Below, piece by piece: positions 1 through 9,010 of a DNA stretch of 64,000 nt. Within the stretch, counting starts at the first letter, position 1; each line of letters opens with the position of its first letter. The DNA is from an uncultured Verrucomicrobia subdivision 3 bacterium (GTDB taxonomy: Bacteria; Verrucomicrobiota; Verrucomicrobiia; Limisphaerales; UBA11358). The stretch is taken from assembly GCA_903922735.1 (NCBI GenBank), contig CAIXUZ010000076.1, forward strand, positions 1 to 64,000, read 5' to 3'. Both the position numbers and the translations under genes were made by a program. The notes below the pieces were generated by a model that saw only the letters and a program-made list of their open reading frames with translations, searched no databases and was not told where the DNA came from.

Positions 1-182
1 TCGTCGGGCACGAACCTTACCTGAGTGAACTCATCGCGCTACTGATTGCAGGCAGCCCGACGGTCATGATTGATCTACGGAAAGGCGGACTCGCCAAGCT
101 GGAAGTTGAAAAACTTCGTTTCGGCCGCTGCGCCACACTGGGCTGGCTGCTCACGCCAAAACAACTTGGGTTGATGAAGTAG
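1..182 (+). CDS. sixA: SixA-like phosphohistidine phosphatase, C-terminal fragment
   Basis: Only the last 59 codons are present; the start lies before the window. The reading frame (first full codon at base 3) begins VGHEPYLSEL and runs to a TAG at 180-182. The VGHEP motif with its conserved His is the second catalytic histidine region of the histidine phosphatase (RHG) superfamily as found in SixA, which removes phosphate from His residues of phosphorelay proteins. The rest (KGGLAKLEV, then a C-terminal TLGWLLTPKQL) also matches the usual SixA ending. A response regulator follows 150 bp downstream, which fits a signalling role but is not proof. The catalytic RHG motif itself cannot be seen. 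Confidence 0.7.
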   Translation, partial: VGHEPYLSELIALLIAGSPTVMIDLRKGGLAKLEVEKLRFGRCATLGWLLTPKQLGLMK

Positions 183-331
183 AAATACTCTTCACCAGCA
201 CCCTCACGTTGGCTGGCTACGGCCGGTAGCCGTTGCCCGCCGCATCGCACGAATACTTTGTCACGGTAACGTAACCTGCTTTTAACCGTCGCGACATTGG
301 TCCAACCGTCACCAGACGATAATCTTACGGC

Positions 332-718
332 ATGCAACCAACCATTCTCATCGTGGATGACGAGGCAGATATTATTGAACTGCTGAAATTTCGTCTCGCC
401 CGGCTGGGATGTCATTTTTTGATGGCGCACGATGGCGTCCAGGCCTTGACGCAGGCCCGCGAATTCAAGCCGGATTTGATCCTGCTGGATATTTTGCTGC
501 CCGACCTGGACGGGCTTTCGATTTGCAACATTCTCCGCCGTCAACCGGCCACCAAAAATACCCCGATCATTTTCATGAGCGCGCTGAGTGGAGAAGTGAC
601 CCGGCGAACCGTGGCGATGAATGGACAAGATTTCTTTACCAAGCCCTTTGATTGGAATCGGCTGGAAAAACGCATCCCGGAACTGCTGCCTGCCGCAATC
701 GCCCCCGAAGGCAAGTAG
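332..718 (+). CDS. Single-domain response regulator (CheY-like receiver)
   Basis: A 128-residue protein made of one receiver domain and no output domain. The acidic pair D9-D10 sits in the ILIVDDE strand, the phospho-acceptor is D53 in LILLDILLPDLDG, the switch residue is S83 in FMSALS and the conserved lysine is K104 in FTKPF. Full receiver length without a DNA-binding tail means it acts by protein contact or as a phosphate shuttle, as known for CheY/Spo0F-type proteins. No histidine kinase lies next to it, so the partner is unknown. The ATG follows AATCTTACGGC with no Shine-Dalgarno sequence. Confidence 0.9.
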   Translation: MQPTILIVDDEADIIELLKFRLARLGCHFLMAHDGVQALTQAREFKPDLILLDILLPDLDGLSICNILRRQPATKNTPIIFMSALSGEVTRRTVAMNGQDFFTKPFDWNRLEKRIPELLPAAIAPEGK

Positions 719-844
719 CCAGGCAGACGTGAACATTGCCCAGTTATTGATCATCATTCTTCGAGGACAAAAAGCGTCGGCAAAGCGCAAGGCGGCGGCA
801 CGGTTTCTTCTCGACTACGGCCACGAAAAGAAAATCATTCGCCA

Positions 845-1735
845 GTGCGTATTTGCGTCATCTTCAATCCCGCCGCCCGCGGCAACAAGGCGCGGCGTTT
901 CCGACATTTTCTGAACGAATTGTCGCAACAGTGTGCGCTCAAGGCCACGACTGCACCAGGCGATGCCCGGCGATTGGCGCAGGCGGCGGTGGCGACCGGC
1001 TACGACATCATTGCCGCGGCGGGCGGCGACGGCACGGTGAACGAAGTGCTGAACGGCATCGGCGACGAGCCGGATGGCTTTGCAAAAACCCGGCTGGGCG
1101 TGTTGCCACTCGGCACCGTGAACGTCTTCGCCCGCGAACTGAAAATACCGCTCAAGCTCGAACGCGCGTGGCAGGTTTTGAAACGGGCGCACGAAACCAA
1201 GATCGATCTGGGCCGCGCGGATTATTTTGAGGACGGCAAGCCGCAGCAGCGCCATTTCATGCAGCTGGCCGGCGCGGGGTTGGATGCTCGGGCGATTGAA
1301 CTGGTCAGCTGGAAATTGAAAAAAAGCGCCGGCCCGATCGCCTACCTCGTCGCCGGCTTTCAGGCGCTGGCAGAAAAACAGCCGCGCCTCCGGGTCCGTG
1401 CCGATGGAAAAACCATCGAAGGCGAACTGGCGCTGCTCGGCAACGGCAAATTTTACGGCGGACCGTTCGCCATTTTCCCCGGCGCGGACTTGAGCAATGG
1501 GCGGCTGGACGTGTGCGTTTTTCCGGAGGTAAACGCCGGTTCATTAATGCGGCTCGCGCCCGGGTTCGTCCTGCGAAAAAAGATTTCCGAACATCGCGTG
1601 CGACGGCTAGGCGCAACGAAAATCGAACTGGCGAGTGATACACCGGCGGCGTTTGAGCTGGATGGCGAATGGATTGGACACTTGCCGGCGACGTTTTCCG
1701 TGGAGCCGAAAAAACTGCGCGTGGTCATCCCGTAA
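845..1735 (+). CDS. Diacylglycerol/sphingosine kinase-family lipid kinase (YegS/DagK-like)
   Basis: A 296-residue protein starting at a GTG (MRICVIFNPAARGNKA). The N-terminal strand with NPAARG and the nucleotide-binding AAGGDGTVNEVLNGI (about residues 58-72) are the signature of the DAGK catalytic domain, and LGVLPLGTVNVFAREL is the second ATP-site loop. The C-terminal half (GNGKFYGGPFAIFPGADLSNGRLDVCVF) is the beta-sandwich lipid-binding domain with the acidic motif typical of YegS and DgkB. These enzymes phosphorylate a lipid hydroxyl using ATP; the actual lipid cannot be read from sequence. Length is normal. It follows the response regulator by 126 bp. Confidence 0.88.
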   Translation: MRICVIFNPAARGNKARRFRHFLNELSQQCALKATTAPGDARRLAQAAVATGYDIIAAAGGDGTVNEVLNGIGDEPDGFAKTRLGVLPLGTVNVFARELKIPLKLERAWQVLKRAHETKIDLGRADYFEDGKPQQRHFMQLAGAGLDARAIELVSWKLKKSAGPIAYLVAGFQALAEKQPRLRVRADGKTIEGELALLGNGKFYGGPFAIFPGADLSNGRLDVCVFPEVNAGSLMRLAPGFVLRKKISEHRVRRLGATKIELASDTPAAFELDGEWIGHLPATFSVEPKKLRVVIP

Positions 1736-1957
1736 TCACCGGGCCAGCGAAAGCCCATCCCCGCTTCGGCCGGGCGAATGACGGTGCCAAACGCCACTGG
1801 GCATCTTGATTTTGCCAACCACCGATTGTTTTCAAGGCGGCCGTGAAAAGTGCCGCTTCAGATTCAATTTCCAACGCCGCCATTTTAATTCCGGCAAATC
1901 GGCGGTGAATTTCATTGAGCGAACATCGAGGCTTCGGCGATAATCTGCCGGTCACCC

Positions 1958-4150
1958 ATGAATTCATCCCATTTACCACGCCGTCACAACGAGTCTTGCC
2001 CGAGGTTTGGCCACAGCAAGACAGCGGTCAGCTCGAAAACCATCGGGCCCGTCCTTCGCCTGCAGATTTGCTGGCTGGGTTTGATGCTGTGGCTTACGTC
2101 GGCGGCGCTGGCGGCGGCGCCCGGGCGGCCGCTGGTGAACTTCAATCACGGCTTTGACCTGAAATCCCTGCATGGCGACGACACCAAAGTGGACATAACA
2201 ACTTCCAGCACCGGCTCCGCCTTGCGCATCAACACGGGGCATAACCAACCCTGGCCGGGAGTAACGGTGCCGAACGCCGCCGTAAACCGGGATCTGTCGG
2301 CCTACGCGGCGGTGGCGCTGCGGTTGAAAAACACCGGCACCAACGCAGTGACGGTGCATTGCCGCGTGGACAATCCGGGAGCCGATGGCACCAAGCATTG
2401 CGTGACCGCGTCGTTGACGCTGGGTCCGGGACAAACCAACACGCTCAAGGTAAAGCTTCCCCACGAGGCCGGCAGCACGCTGGACGAAAAACTTTTCGGG
2501 ATGCGGGGTTATCCGGTGGCCGGCGGTTCGGATGTTTTGGATCTAAAAAACATCACCCAATTCCGGATCTTCGTGCGACACCCGAACGAGGATCACAGCT
2601 TCGAAGTGGCCGAAATCAGCGCCGGCGGCAACTACACACCGCCGACCGCGTGGGTGACCGATGCGCAACCGTTCTTTCCGTTCATTGACACCTTTGGCCA
2701 ATACAAACACAAAGACTGGCCGGGCAAGGTTCATTCGCTCGCCGAACTCCAGCAGCGGCCCACAACGGAGTCGTTGGAACTCGCCGCCCATCCCGGTCCG
2801 TCCGGTTGGGATAAATTCGGCGGTCTGGCCGGCGGCCCACAACTCAAGGCCACCGGCTTTTTCCGCACGGAGAAAGTGAACGGTAAATGGTGGCTGGTGA
2901 ATCCGGCGGGCCATCTGTTCTGGTCCCACGGCATTGACTGCGTGCGCATGCTGGACACCACACCGATCGAGGAGCGGGAAACCTGGTTTGAGAATTTTCC
3001 GGGCAATCAGGCGGAGACGCGCGAGTTTCTTGCCAAGGGATTTGCCCTCTTGGGACATTACGAAGGCCGCAATGTGAAATCGTATTCCTTTAACGGTGCC
3101 AATCTGAAACGGAAATACGGTGTGCGCTGGCGGCAGGATTATGCGGCTACGGTGCATCAGCGGCTGCGGAGCTGGGGGCTGAACACCATCGCGAACTGGT
3201 CCGATTCCAGCATCTATCTGCTGCGCCACACGCCTTATACGGACAACATCGGCTCGCGCGGGGCCAAGATGATCGAGGGCAGCAAAGGATACTGGGGCAA
3301 GTTTCCCGATGTGTTTGACGCCAGTTTTGCCGACGCCATTCGCCGGGACATGGAAAAGAAAACGAACTCCAGCGCGAACGATCCCTGGTGCATCGGCTAC
3401 TTCAGCGACAATGAGATGTCGTGGGGCGATGAAACCTCGCTGGCGCTGGGCGCGCTTCAATCTCCACCGGAACAGGCCGCCAAGCGGGAATTCCTGAACG
3501 ATCTCAAAGCAAAATATCCGGACATCGCCGGACTCAATTTAGCCTGGGGGACCAACTATGTTTCCTGGGACGCATTGCTGGAAAGCCGCACGGCGCCAGA
3601 CAAGGTGAAAGCCCGAAAGGATCTAGTCGCCTTTGGCATCCGGCTGGCCGAAACTTATTTCCGCACCGTGCGCGACACCATCAAATCCGTGGCGCCCAAC
3701 CAGCTTTACCTCGGCTGTCGTTTCGCATGGGTGAACGATGAGGCCGCCAGGGCTGCCGGCCAATATTGCGACGTGGTCAGTTACAATTTGTATCAGCGCA
3801 GCATCGCTGACTTCAAATATCCGGGTGGCGACAAGCCTTTGATCGTCGGCGAATTTCATTTTGGCGCATTGGACCGGGGGCTGTTCCACACCGGTCTGGT
3901 GCCGGTGGATAATCAGCAATCCCGCGCGGAAGCCTATGGCGATTATGTGCGCGGGGCGTTGCGCCATCCACAATTCGTGGGCACGCATTGGTTTGAGTGG
4001 AAAGACGAATCAACCACGGGCCGGGTGTATGACGGGGAAAATTATCAGATCGGTTTTCTAGACGTGACCGACACACCTTACACGGAGACGATTGCCATCA
4101 GCCGCGAGCTCGGCCAGCGCCTCTATGAAATCAGGTTGAAACGAAATTGA
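1958..4150 (+). CDS. Secreted GH50-like beta-agarase family glycoside hydrolase
   Basis: A 730-residue protein. An N-terminal region of about 33 residues precedes a hydrophobic signal core (ICWLGLMLWLTSAALAAA), so the true start may lie slightly downstream. Residues about 55-225 form a beta-sandwich, carbohydrate-binding-like region, and the rest is a TIM barrel of clan GH-A. The likely acid/base is E486 in YFSDNEMSWG and the likely nucleophile E632 in VGEFHFGALDRG; both motifs resemble GH50 agarases, which cleave beta-1,4 bonds in agarose. Whether this organism degrades agar or another galactan is not shown. A GH43 galactanase-like gene follows 43 bp downstream, suggesting joint action on a galactose-rich polymer. 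Confidence 0.75.
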   Translation: MNSSHLPRRHNESCPRFGHSKTAVSSKTIGPVLRLQICWLGLMLWLTSAALAAAPGRPLVNFNHGFDLKSLHGDDTKVDITTSSTGSALRINTGHNQPWPGVTVPNAAVNRDLSAYAAVALRLKNTGTNAVTVHCRVDNPGADGTKHCVTASLTLGPGQTNTLKVKLPHEAGSTLDEKLFGMRGYPVAGGSDVLDLKNITQFRIFVRHPNEDHSFEVAEISAGGNYTPPTAWVTDAQPFFPFIDTFGQYKHKDWPGKVHSLAELQQRPTTESLELAAHPGPSGWDKFGGLAGGPQLKATGFFRTEKVNGKWWLVNPAGHLFWSHGIDCVRMLDTTPIEERETWFENFPGNQAETREFLAKGFALLGHYEGRNVKSYSFNGANLKRKYGVRWRQDYAATVHQRLRSWGLNTIANWSDSSIYLLRHTPYTDNIGSRGAKMIEGSKGYWGKFPDVFDASFADAIRRDMEKKTNSSANDPWCIGYFSDNEMSWGDETSLALGALQSPPEQAAKREFLNDLKAKYPDIAGLNLAWGTNYVSWDALLESRTAPDKVKARKDLVAFGIRLAETYFRTVRDTIKSVAPNQLYLGCRFAWVNDEAARAAGQYCDVVSYNLYQRSIADFKYPGGDKPLIVGEFHFGALDRGLFHTGLVPVDNQQSRAEAYGDYVRGALRHPQFVGTHWFEWKDESTTGRVYDGENYQIGFLDVTDTPYTETIAISRELGQRLYEIRLKRN

Positions 4151-4193
4151 AATGCGTGAACGAAACGGGAGGCAAACTCCATAACAATCAAAA

Positions 4194-5249
4194 ATGAAAC
4201 ACCACCTGACCCGCCCGCGTTTCACCCGCCGGCTGAAGATTGTTTTCAGCCTGGGCTTGCTGGGCTTTGCCGCCGTCATGAATGCGGCGGACACCCATGC
4301 CTTCAAGCCGGGGGAACTCTGGCTCGACGCCGGAGGAAAACCCATCAACGCCCACGGCGGCGGCATGCTATACCACCAGGGCACTTACTACTGGTATGGC
4401 GAACACAAAGAGGGGCCGACCACCACGCCTGCCTGCAACAAAAGCTGGGGCGGCACGCGCACCGAAATGGTGGGGTTCCACTGCTATTCATCCACGAATC
4501 TATTTCAGTGGAAAGACGAGGGACTGGTCCTGCGAGCGGTCACGAATGACGCCCAGCCCGACCTGCATCCGTCGGGCGTGCTGGAACGGCCCAAAGTGGT
4601 GTTCAATGCCAGAACCAAAAAGTTTGTGATGTGGATGCATATCGATTCGGCTGACTACAGCGCCGCCCGCGCGGGCGTGGCGGTGGCGGAACAACCGACC
4701 GGACCGTTCACCTACCTGAACAGCGTGCGGCCGGAAGGACAAATGAGCCGGGATCAAACCTTGTTCCAGGACGAGGACGGCACGGCCTACCGGATCTATT
4801 CCTCGGAGAACAACCAGACCACCTACATCTCACAGCTCAGCGATGACTATCTGACCCATAGCGGCAAATTCGTCAAAGCGTTTGCCGGGCGCAGCATGGA
4901 GGCCCAGGCGATTTGCAAACGCGACGGAAAATACTATCTGATCGCCTCCGGTTGTTCCGGCTGGGCGCCCAACGCGGCCCGCTCGGCGGTGGCGGATAAC
5001 ATCATGGGGCCGTGGACCGAACTGGGAAACCCCTGCGAAGGAAAAGATGCCCAGACAACGTTTGCCGGTCAGAGCACCTATTTATTGCCGGTGGCAGGCA
5101 AACCCGGCGCCATTATATTTATGGCGGACATCTGGAAGGGTGACGACATCGCCAGCTCACGTTATTTGTGGCTGCCGGTGCGTTTTGAGGATGACAAGCC
5201 GCGCATCCGTTGGGAAAAAAGCTGGAACCTGTCGGTGTTTGATCACTGA
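4194..5249 (+). CDS. Secreted GH43 family protein, exo-beta-1,3-galactanase-like
   Basis: A 351-residue protein with a signal peptide (basic MKHHLTRPRFTRRLK, then a hydrophobic core ending near VMNAAD). The five-bladed propeller begins AHGGGMLYHQGTYYWYGE, typical of GH43 members close to subfamily 24 (exo-beta-1,3-galactanases). The conserved DQTLFQDEDGTAYRIYS and the glutamate of SMEAQAICKRDGKYYLIASGCSGW are the substrate-site and probable acid motifs of that group. The family releases galactose from beta-1,3-galactan backbones such as those of arabinogalactan. It is alone in the frame, has no C-terminal binding module, and is probably co-transcribed with the GH50-like gene before it. Confidence 0.8.
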   Translation: MKHHLTRPRFTRRLKIVFSLGLLGFAAVMNAADTHAFKPGELWLDAGGKPINAHGGGMLYHQGTYYWYGEHKEGPTTTPACNKSWGGTRTEMVGFHCYSSTNLFQWKDEGLVLRAVTNDAQPDLHPSGVLERPKVVFNARTKKFVMWMHIDSADYSAARAGVAVAEQPTGPFTYLNSVRPEGQMSRDQTLFQDEDGTAYRIYSSENNQTTYISQLSDDYLTHSGKFVKAFAGRSMEAQAICKRDGKYYLIASGCSGWAPNAARSAVADNIMGPWTELGNPCEGKDAQTTFAGQSTYLLPVAGKPGAIIFMADIWKGDDIASSRYLWLPVRFEDDKPRIRWEKSWNLSVFDH

Positions 5250-5420
5250 AGCCTCATTCGTTTCGATGCGCAATGCTCCTCGGACAAAAATTCAACATTC
5301 ACCAACAGGTTTATTGAAGATAGTTTTCTAACGCAGCCACGCCAGATTGCGAAAAACTTTTTGCTTCACTGTTGATTTCAACCCCCGCCGCCTCCACCAT
5401 CTTCCTTGAATTTGGCAGTT

Positions 5421-6446
5421 ATGCGGTTCACTGATTTTTCCGAACAATCTCAAGGCGTCCAGCTTTTGCAGCGCTCGCTCGCCCGCGGACGCCTCGGCCA
5501 CGCCTACCTGTTTACGGGGCATCAACTGGACGGCCTCGAAGCGCTGGCCCGCACGCTGGCCAAAACCCTGAACTGCCAGCATCCCGTCAAGACCAACGGC
5601 ATTCCCACCGACTGCTGCGATGAATGCAGGAACTGCCGGAAAATTTCCGACGATGCGCATGCCGATGTCCACTGGGCCCGGCCGGAATCCAAAACCCGTG
5701 TCATCACCATTGACCAGACGCGCGATTTGACGCAGCAAATCCAACTCAAGCCCACCGAGGCCGGCTACAAAATCGCCATCATTTCCGGGGCGGACCGCTT
5801 GAACCCGCAGGCGGCCAACGCCTTTCTCAAAACGCTGGAGGAGCCGCCGCCGAAATCCATCCTGATCCTGCTCTCCACCGAGCCGTCGCGGATCCTGGAA
5901 ACCATTTTGTCGCGCTGCCTGCGGCTTAATTTCTCCACTGAAACCGCCCGCACCCTGGCCGCCGAGCAAGCCTACTGGCTCCAGCAATTCAGCTCGGCCG
6001 CCGCCACGGAACAAAAAAGCCTGTTCGGCCGCTACCGGCTGCTCGATGCGCTGCTGCAGCATCTCAACGCCATCCGCGCCAAGGTGGATGAAACGCTCTC
6101 CGCCCGCTCGCCGCTGGAAAAATACGACGACGCGGAGAAAAATCTGCGCGATAAATGGGAGGACGAACTGACCGCCGGCATCGAGGCCGAGTATCGCCGC
6201 CAGCGCGCCGAGGTTTTGCTGCTGCTGCAATGGTGGCTGCGCGATGTCTGGCTGCACACGCTCGCGGCGGGCGAGGAATTGCTGCACCTGCCGCAGATTG
6301 CCGGGGCGGACGAGGTCGCCAAACGCATCAGTCCGCATCAGGCGCGGGAAAACCTGGCGGTGCTGGAACAGACCCAGCGCCTGCTCCACAGCAACGTGCA
6401 GGAAGCGCTCGCGCTCGAAGTCGGCCTGCTGAAGCTGCAGCTCTGA
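5421..6446 (+). CDS. holB: DNA polymerase III delta-prime subunit
   Basis: A 341-residue clamp-loader subunit. The start MRFTDFSEQSQG is preferred over an upstream in-frame TTG at 5406. The N-terminal AAA+ domain carries GRLGHAYLFTGHQLDG, where the Walker A lysine is missing as is usual for delta-prime, a zinc-binding cluster (CCDECRNC, about residues 68-75), the ISGADRLNPQAANAFLKTLEEPP helix and the SRC motif (LSRCLRL) used to trigger ATP hydrolysis in neighbouring subunits. In the holoenzyme it helps open and load the sliding clamp. The O-antigen ligase gene starts 4 bp after its stop. Confidence 0.92.
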   Translation: MRFTDFSEQSQGVQLLQRSLARGRLGHAYLFTGHQLDGLEALARTLAKTLNCQHPVKTNGIPTDCCDECRNCRKISDDAHADVHWARPESKTRVITIDQTRDLTQQIQLKPTEAGYKIAIISGADRLNPQAANAFLKTLEEPPPKSILILLSTEPSRILETILSRCLRLNFSTETARTLAAEQAYWLQQFSSAAATEQKSLFGRYRLLDALLQHLNAIRAKVDETLSARSPLEKYDDAEKNLRDKWEDELTAGIEAEYRRQRAEVLLLLQWWLRDVWLHTLAAGEELLHLPQIAGADEVAKRISPHQARENLAVLEQTQRLLHSNVQEALALEVGLLKLQL

Positions 6447-6450
6447 CGCG

Positions 6451-7875
6451 ATGAAAAACGTCACCGCGACGAAAATCTTCACGCTCGCGTTCGGCCTTTT
6501 TCTCGGACTCTGCCTCTGGAAATTCGGCAACCCTGTCATCCTCGGCCACCAGATTCCCGCGCCGACAACCGGTTCGGATTTTCTGAACAACCCGTGGCCG
6601 CCCCATTGGGCGAACTGGATTTTGCTCGCGCTGGCAATCATTGGCGGACTGCTCGTTTTCAAAAACCGCAGCCCCGGACATCCTTACAAATCGGAAGTCG
6701 AAAATCGGAAATCGGAAATAACAGGGCTCTGGCTGCTCCCGCTGGTTTGGCTCGGCTGGCAATTCATCTCCGCCAACCGGACCGTTGACGCCGATTTAAC
6801 CGTCGCGACCCTCTGGCAATTCTTGGGCTGCGGGGCGGGTTATTTTCTCGGCGCGACGATATTTTCCCGGGAAAACCGGTCGCGCTGGCTGCTTTTCGGC
6901 GTGCTGGCGGCCTTCACTTTTTGTCTCGTTCGGGCGGTGGACCAGCGTTTATATGAATACCCGCAAACCCGCCAACTGCTCCTGGCCGGCGAACGCTGCG
7001 GCTGGACCAATTTCCCGCCGGAGAATGTCGCCGCCATGAAACACGACGGCATCATCATCAACACCAACGGAGCCGACGTGGCCAATCCGGTCATCCTGGC
7101 TAAATTTCAAAAAAAACGTGTCGCCGGCACGCTGGTTTATCCGAACGCGCTGGCTGGAATCATCCTGCTGCTCGGGCCGGTGTCGCTGGCACTGGCATTT
7201 GGAGCCACAAAGAACCTGAAACCATCCATCCGCCTGGCCGCGATGGCACTGGCAACTTTTCTAATCGGCGCGTCGTTTTTCTGGAGCGGTTCCAAGCTTG
7301 GCTGGCTCATCGGCACCGGCATGGCCGGACTTTATCTGCTGCGACGGGATTGGCCGAAAAAGCTTAAACTGATGGCGGTGGCGACGGTTGTGATTCTCGG
7401 CCTCGGAGTTTTTGCCGTCCGTTTTCAACAATATTTTGCCGGCGGGGCGACGAGTGCCGGCGCGCGACTGGATTATTGGCACGCGGCCGTACAGACCACT
7501 GCTGCACATCCGATCCTGGGCACCGGGCCGGGGACTTTCCAACGGCCTTACGTCCAACTCAAATCGCCGGATTCCGAAATGGCGCGGCTGACGCATAATG
7601 ATTATCTGGAACAATTCTCCGATTCCGGTCTCATCGGCGGCATCAGCTATGCAGCGTGGATCATACTAGCGCTGGCGGTGATCGGCAAAAAACTATGGCG
7701 GAATGCCGGAGAAATCGAACTTGCCATTTATGCCGGACTGCTAGGCTGGTTTGCGCAGGGTTTGGGCGAGTTCGGACTTTACGTTCCGGCGCTGGCGTGG
7801 ACAGCTTTTTCGTTATTGGGGGTATTGATTGGGGCAAAAAGAATTGAAATCGACAAAAAACCGGAATCCGGCTAG
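6451..7875 (+). CDS. O-antigen ligase / Wzy family polytopic membrane protein
   Basis: A 474-residue integral membrane protein with roughly ten or more hydrophobic segments. A large periplasmic loop lies in the middle, and the C-terminal Wzy_C signature is [16 protein letters not shown] followed by [16 protein letters not shown], with the His and Asp expected in this family. Members transfer polymerised glycan to lipid A-core or polymerise repeat units; the sequence does not separate these. Around residues 80-91 the protein holds a charged stretch ([12 protein letters not shown]) encoded by a seven-base tandem repeat. It follows holB closely and its stop lies 10 bp before aroQ. Confidence 0.8.
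   Translation: MKNVTATKIFTLAFGLFLGLCLWKFGNPVILGHQIPAPTTGSDFLNNPWPPHWANWILLALAIIGGLLVFKNRSPGHPYKSEVENRKSEITGLWLLPLVWLGWQFISANRTVDADLTVATLWQFLGCGAGYFLGATIFSRENRSRWLLFGVLAAFTFCLVRAVDQRLYEYPQTRQLLLAGERCGWTNFPPENVAAMKHDGIIINTNGADVANPVILAKFQKKRVAGTLVYPNALAGIILLLGPVSLALAFGATKNLKPSIRLAAMALATFLIGASFFWSGSKLGWLIGTGMAGLYLLRRDWPKKLKLMAVATVVILGLGVFAVRFQQYFAGGATSAGARLDYWHAAVQTTAAHPILGTGPGTFQRPYVQLKSPDSEMARLTHNDYLEQFSDSGLIGGISYAAWIILALAVIGKKLWRNAGEIELAIYAGLLGWFAQGLGEFGLYVPALAWTAFSLLGVLIGAKRIEIDKKPESG
6688..6722 (+). repeat. In-frame heptanucleotide repeat inside the O-antigen ligase gene
   Basis: Five seven-base units in a row: AAATCGG, AAGTCGA, AAATCGG, AAATCGG, AAATAAC. They encode a charged loop between predicted membrane segments. 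Seven-base units shift the frame unless the total added is a multiple of three, and the gene remains open on both sides. Confidence 0.75.
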
Positions 7876-7885
7876 TCTTTCCCCC

Positions 7886-8326
7886 ATGAGAGTCCTGTTC
7901 CTAAATGGCCCCAATTTGAATTTGCTCGGCACCCGCGAGCCGGAGGTTTATGGCCGGACGACGCTGGCTGACATCGAAGTGAAAGTTCGCGAAAAGGCGG
8001 CGCAACTCAAGGTGGTGGTAGATTTTCGCCAATCAAATCAGGAAGGCGAACTGGTGAGTTGGATTCAGGAAGCCAAAGGCAAGTTTGAGGTAATTGTCAT
8101 CAATGCGGCGGCCTACACCCACACGAGCGTCGCCCTGCGGGATGCGATTTCAGCGGTGGGGGTGCCAACGATTGAGATTCATCTTTCCAACATCCATGCG
8201 CGGGAAGAGTTCCGGCACAAATCATTGATTGCTCCGGTTTGCAAGGGGCAAATCAGTGGTTTCGGCGAAAAATCCTATATTTTGGCTCTGGAAGCTTCAG
8301 TTTACGTTAACGATTTAAATAAATAA
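7886..8326 (+). CDS. aroQ: Type II 3-dehydroquinate dehydratase
   Basis: A 146-residue protein starting [19 protein letters not shown]; the frame is open further upstream but this start matches the family. It dehydrates 3-dehydroquinate to 3-dehydroshikimate, the third step of the shikimate pathway. Seen: the catalytic lid with Tyr (EVYGRTT), the [17 protein letters not shown] strand, [16 protein letters not shown] and the substrate-binding [17 protein letters not shown] with the catalytic His. Length is normal for the dodecameric type II enzyme. accB-accC follow, an order found in many bacteria, but here a 183-bp AT-rich gap with its own candidate promoter separates them. Confidence 0.95.
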   Translation: MRVLFLNGPNLNLLGTREPEVYGRTTLADIEVKVREKAAQLKVVVDFRQSNQEGELVSWIQEAKGKFEVIVINAAAYTHTSVALRDAISAVGVPTIEIHLSNIHAREEFRHKSLIAPVCKGQISGFGEKSYILALEASVYVNDLNK

Positions 8327-8373
8327 GCCTGTTTCCACTTAATAATCGGTTAATATCTTTTCTAAATTAGGCC

Positions 8374-8402
8374 TTGACGTCTTGAGGCAGGCTTATTAAT
8401 AT
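8374..8402 (+). promoter_or_regulatory. Candidate sigma-70-type promoter for accB-accC
   Basis: TTGACG (8374-8379), a 17-base spacer, then TAATAT (8397-8402), inside a markedly AT-rich 183-bp gap after aroQ. It would leave a leader of about 100 nt before the GTG of accB. Seen in sequence; activity is inferred. Confidence 0.5.
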
Positions 8403-8509
8403 CTGCGCATCAATTTTTTGAATTTAAAAAAGTTTTGATTTAACCGCTGTTTTAATTGAAAAACGAGTCGAATTTCCCACCAGAGAACTAACTTTAACGA
8501 AAACGAACT

Positions 8510-8980
8510 GTGGAACTTAAAGATATCAAAGCCATCATTGATTTGATGAAGAAAAACTCCATAACGGAGTTTGAACTGGAAGAAAAAGACTCAAAACTGC
8601 GCCTCAAGCGCGGGTTGAATAGCGGATCGCCGGTGGCTCAATACGATGATTCCGCGCCGATTCAGCTGCCAGTCGCCGCCCCGGTAGCCGTGGCAACGAG
8701 CGCCGCTCCCGCCATCCCGGCGGCGGCCGCCGCCACCGGCGAACTGGACATCAAATCGCCGATGATTGGAACCTTCTATCGCACCCCTTCGCCAGAGTCG
8801 GCGGCTTACGTCGAAGTGGGCACGGAAGTGAACCCGGAAACGGTCGTTTGCATCATCGAAGCGATGAAGGTTATGAACGAAATCAAAGCCGAGGTGAGGG
8901 GCGTGATCACCCAGATTCTGGTGGACGGCGGCAAACCGGTCGAATTCGGCCAGCCGCTGTTCAAAGTGCGCCCGTCTTGA
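8510..8980 (+). CDS. accB: Biotin carboxyl carrier protein of acetyl-CoA carboxylase
   Basis: A 156-residue protein starting at a GTG (MELKDIKAIIDLMKKN). It has the N-terminal helical region (1-35), a flexible Ala/Pro-rich linker (about 47-78) and the C-terminal biotinyl domain, with the biotin-accepting lysine K120 in the canonical EAMKVMNE motif and the thumb-containing segment FYRTPSPESAAYVEVG. It carries carboxybiotin between AccC and the carboxyltransferase in malonyl-CoA synthesis. accC starts 30 bp later. There is no ribosome-binding site before the GTG; the upstream bases are AACGAAAACGAACT. Confidence 0.96.
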   Translation: MELKDIKAIIDLMKKNSITEFELEEKDSKLRLKRGLNSGSPVAQYDDSAPIQLPVAAPVAVATSAAPAIPAAAAATGELDIKSPMIGTFYRTPSPESAAYVEVGTEVNPETVVCIIEAMKVMNEIKAEVRGVITQILVDGGKPVEFGQPLFKVRPS

Positions 8981-9010
8981 ACCGCGCAAAACCCCCATTC
9001 CGATAATTTC

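Noticed and set aside
729-914. Possible small GTG-started gene before the lipid kinase
   Set aside because: It overlaps the kinase start by about 70 bp in another frame, and its C-terminal part has low-complexity Pro/Ser typical of a shadow frame.
1725-1979. 84-residue minus-strand ORF between the lipid kinase and the GH50-like gene
   Set aside because: No recognisable motif, weak start, overlaps the GH50-like gene start; nothing else supports it.
5500-5560. Loss of the ATPase P-loop in holB as a sign of decay
   Set aside because: Delta-prime subunits normally lack a working P-loop; the zinc cluster and SRC motif are intact.
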